From contig UQNJ01000023.1 in the NCBI GenBank assembly GCA_900542295.1, forward strand, positions 1-5,377: DNA of 5,377 bases. The letters are read 5' to 3'. The stretch's first letter is position 1. Every line of letters starts with the position of its first letter. The translations under genes were made by a program, and so were the position numbers. The notes under the pieces were generated by a model, which was not told where the DNA came from, did not search any database, and saw only the letters and a list, made by a program, of their open reading frames with translations. Positions 4,691 to 5,377 of the stretch are shown here, piece by piece. This stretch comes from an uncultured Eubacteriales bacterium (GTDB lineage Bacteria; Bacillota; Clostridia; Peptostreptococcales; Anaerovoracaceae).

Positions 4691-5377
4691 ATGATGAGAA
4701 GAACGATCAGCGGCATGATTGGAGCTGGATCGCTGACTCATAACAGACGGGATTTTGTAGCTGAAAATGTAGACCCAGACAGAGTACACCTGAATATCTG
4801 TTACCAGAATGAAAATCTGAAAGAAGTATATAAAGAGTTGTTTGATGATTCTGTGGAACGGTACAATGTGGGAAAAAGAAAGGACCGGCAGATTACAAAT
4901 TACTATGAAAAAATTCGTCAGGGAAAGCAGGAAAAGCTGTTCCATGAAGTGATTTTCCAGATTGGAAATCGAGAAGATATGGCTGTGGGAACGACAGAAG
5001 GAGACCTGGCGGTAAAAGTACTGGATGAGTATGTAAAGAATTTTCAGCAACGAAATCCAACACTTCATGTATTTAGCTGTTATCTGCACCAGGATGAAGC
5101 TACACCGCATCTGCATATTGATTTTGTTCCTTATGTAACTGGCTGGAAAGGGAAAGGAATGGATACCAGGGTTTCACTGAAGCAGGCATTAAAAAGCCTG
5201 GGATTTCAAGGCGGGAACAAACACGATACAGAGTTGAATCAGTGGATCAATCATGAAAAAGAATTGCTTGCAGAGATTGCCCGGCAATATGGAATTGAAT
5301 GGGAGCAGAAAGGGACACATGAGGAACATCTGGATGTTTATAATTTTAAGAAGAAAGAGCGTAAAAAGGAAGTACAG
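4691..5377 (+). CDS. mob: MobV-family relaxase (Pre/Mob), 5' part
   Basis: The first 229 codons of a plasmid recombination/mobilization relaxase; the reading frame is open at the window edge. Relaxases of this family nick oriT and lead the cut strand into a recipient. The three-histidine metal motif is HQDEATPHLHIDF (H133, H140, H142, with E136), matching HxDExTPHxH of MobV enzymes. The N-terminal LTHNRR (H17) followed by NVDPDRVHLNICY matches the motif-I region of MobM of pMV158, where the corresponding histidine is the catalytic one. The fold's core is therefore intact. ATG at 4691 is given; ATG at 4694 is equally possible and has the better distance (7 bases) from GAGGAG at 4681-4686. The window ends in a lysine-rich stretch where the C-terminal part begins. 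Confidence 0.93.
   Translation, partial: MMRRTISGMIGAGSLTHNRRDFVAENVDPDRVHLNICYQNENLKEVYKELFDDSVERYNVGKRKDRQITNYYEKIRQGKQEKLFHEVIFQIGNREDMAVGTTEGDLAVKVLDEYVKNFQQRNPTLHVFSCYLHQDEATPHLHIDFVPYVTGWKGKGMDTRVSLKQALKSLGFQGGNKHDTELNQWINHEKELLAEIARQYGIEWEQKGTHEEHLDVYNFKKKERKKEVQ

Larger units (their letters stand above)
1..5377. mobile_element. Part of an integrative and mobilizable element
   Basis: The gene content is that of an integrating, mobilizable element: XRE repressor, excisionase-like protein, tyrosine integrase, MobC-like relaxosome protein, RepA-type ATPase, small accessory proteins and a MobV relaxase. All except the repressor are read rightward with short gaps. The left boundary is probably inside the first 147 bases, where a dyad and GATAA(C) motifs resemble an attachment region, but the exact junction cannot be fixed without the other end or an empty site. 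The right end lies outside the window. No type IV secretion or coupling-protein gene is seen, so mobilizable rather than self-transmissible is the cautious call. Confidence 0.75.

Noticed and set aside
4528..4743. Open frame of 71 codons running into the mob gene
   Set aside because: It starts with TTG, overlaps the mob start in another frame and crosses all three 29-bp dyads. No protein family is recognisable.

Overview
The window looks like one end of an integrative and mobilizable element (IME, or a small ICE-like element) from a gut Firmicute, most likely a Lachnospiraceae-type Clostridium relative. The reasons are the AT-rich, A-rich coding strand, strong AGGAGG-type ribosome binding sites before nearly every gene, consensus sigma-A promoters, and a gene set of the kind seen on such elements (XRE repressor, Xis, tyrosine integrase, ribbon-helix-helix MobC-like protein, RepA-type ATPase, two small conserved proteins, MobV-type relaxase). 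The host assignment is inference from gene types and style; no host housekeeping gene is visible.

Layout, left to right. Positions 1-147 hold no gene. They contain a dyad around 21-57 and scattered GATAA(C) motifs in both orientations, which fits an integrase attachment/arm-site region at the element end. A long hairpin at 148-208 terminates the leftward repressor gene (212-661, minus). The 662-843 divergent control region carries back-to-back promoters and three copies of an inverted repeat of the form CCATAC-N6-GTATGG; the second copy almost fills the -35/-10 spacer of the rightward promoter. Rightward from there run xis (844-1038), int (1041-2153), a MobC-like gene (2143-2463, overlapping int), a two-hairpin gap, a RepA-like ATPase gene (2589-3674), a further hairpin, a 79-aa small protein gene (3743-3982), a 190-nt gap that can fold into a branched RNA, a DUF5348-type gene (4173-4397), a roughly 290-nt non-coding region dense in inverted repeats, and the 5' part of a MobV relaxase gene (4691 to the window edge).

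How it may work (inference): the XRE repressor holds the rightward promoter off. When that promoter opens, one transcript could supply Xis and Int (excision), the MobC-like protein (relaxosome), RepA (replication of the excised circle) and possibly the later genes. MobV relaxase would nick at an oriT, for which the hairpin cluster at 4482-4583 just upstream of its gene is the best candidate. No mating-pair-formation or coupling-protein gene is visible, so transfer would need a helper, unless such genes lie beyond the right edge.

The most interesting unexplained signals are the three-operator switch with its promoter-embedded site, three small dyads at an exact 29-bp period in the mob leader, the hairpin array next to them, and the possible structured RNA before the DUF5348 gene. 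I did not find a clearly new protein system; the genes belong to known mobile-element families, two of which have no established function.
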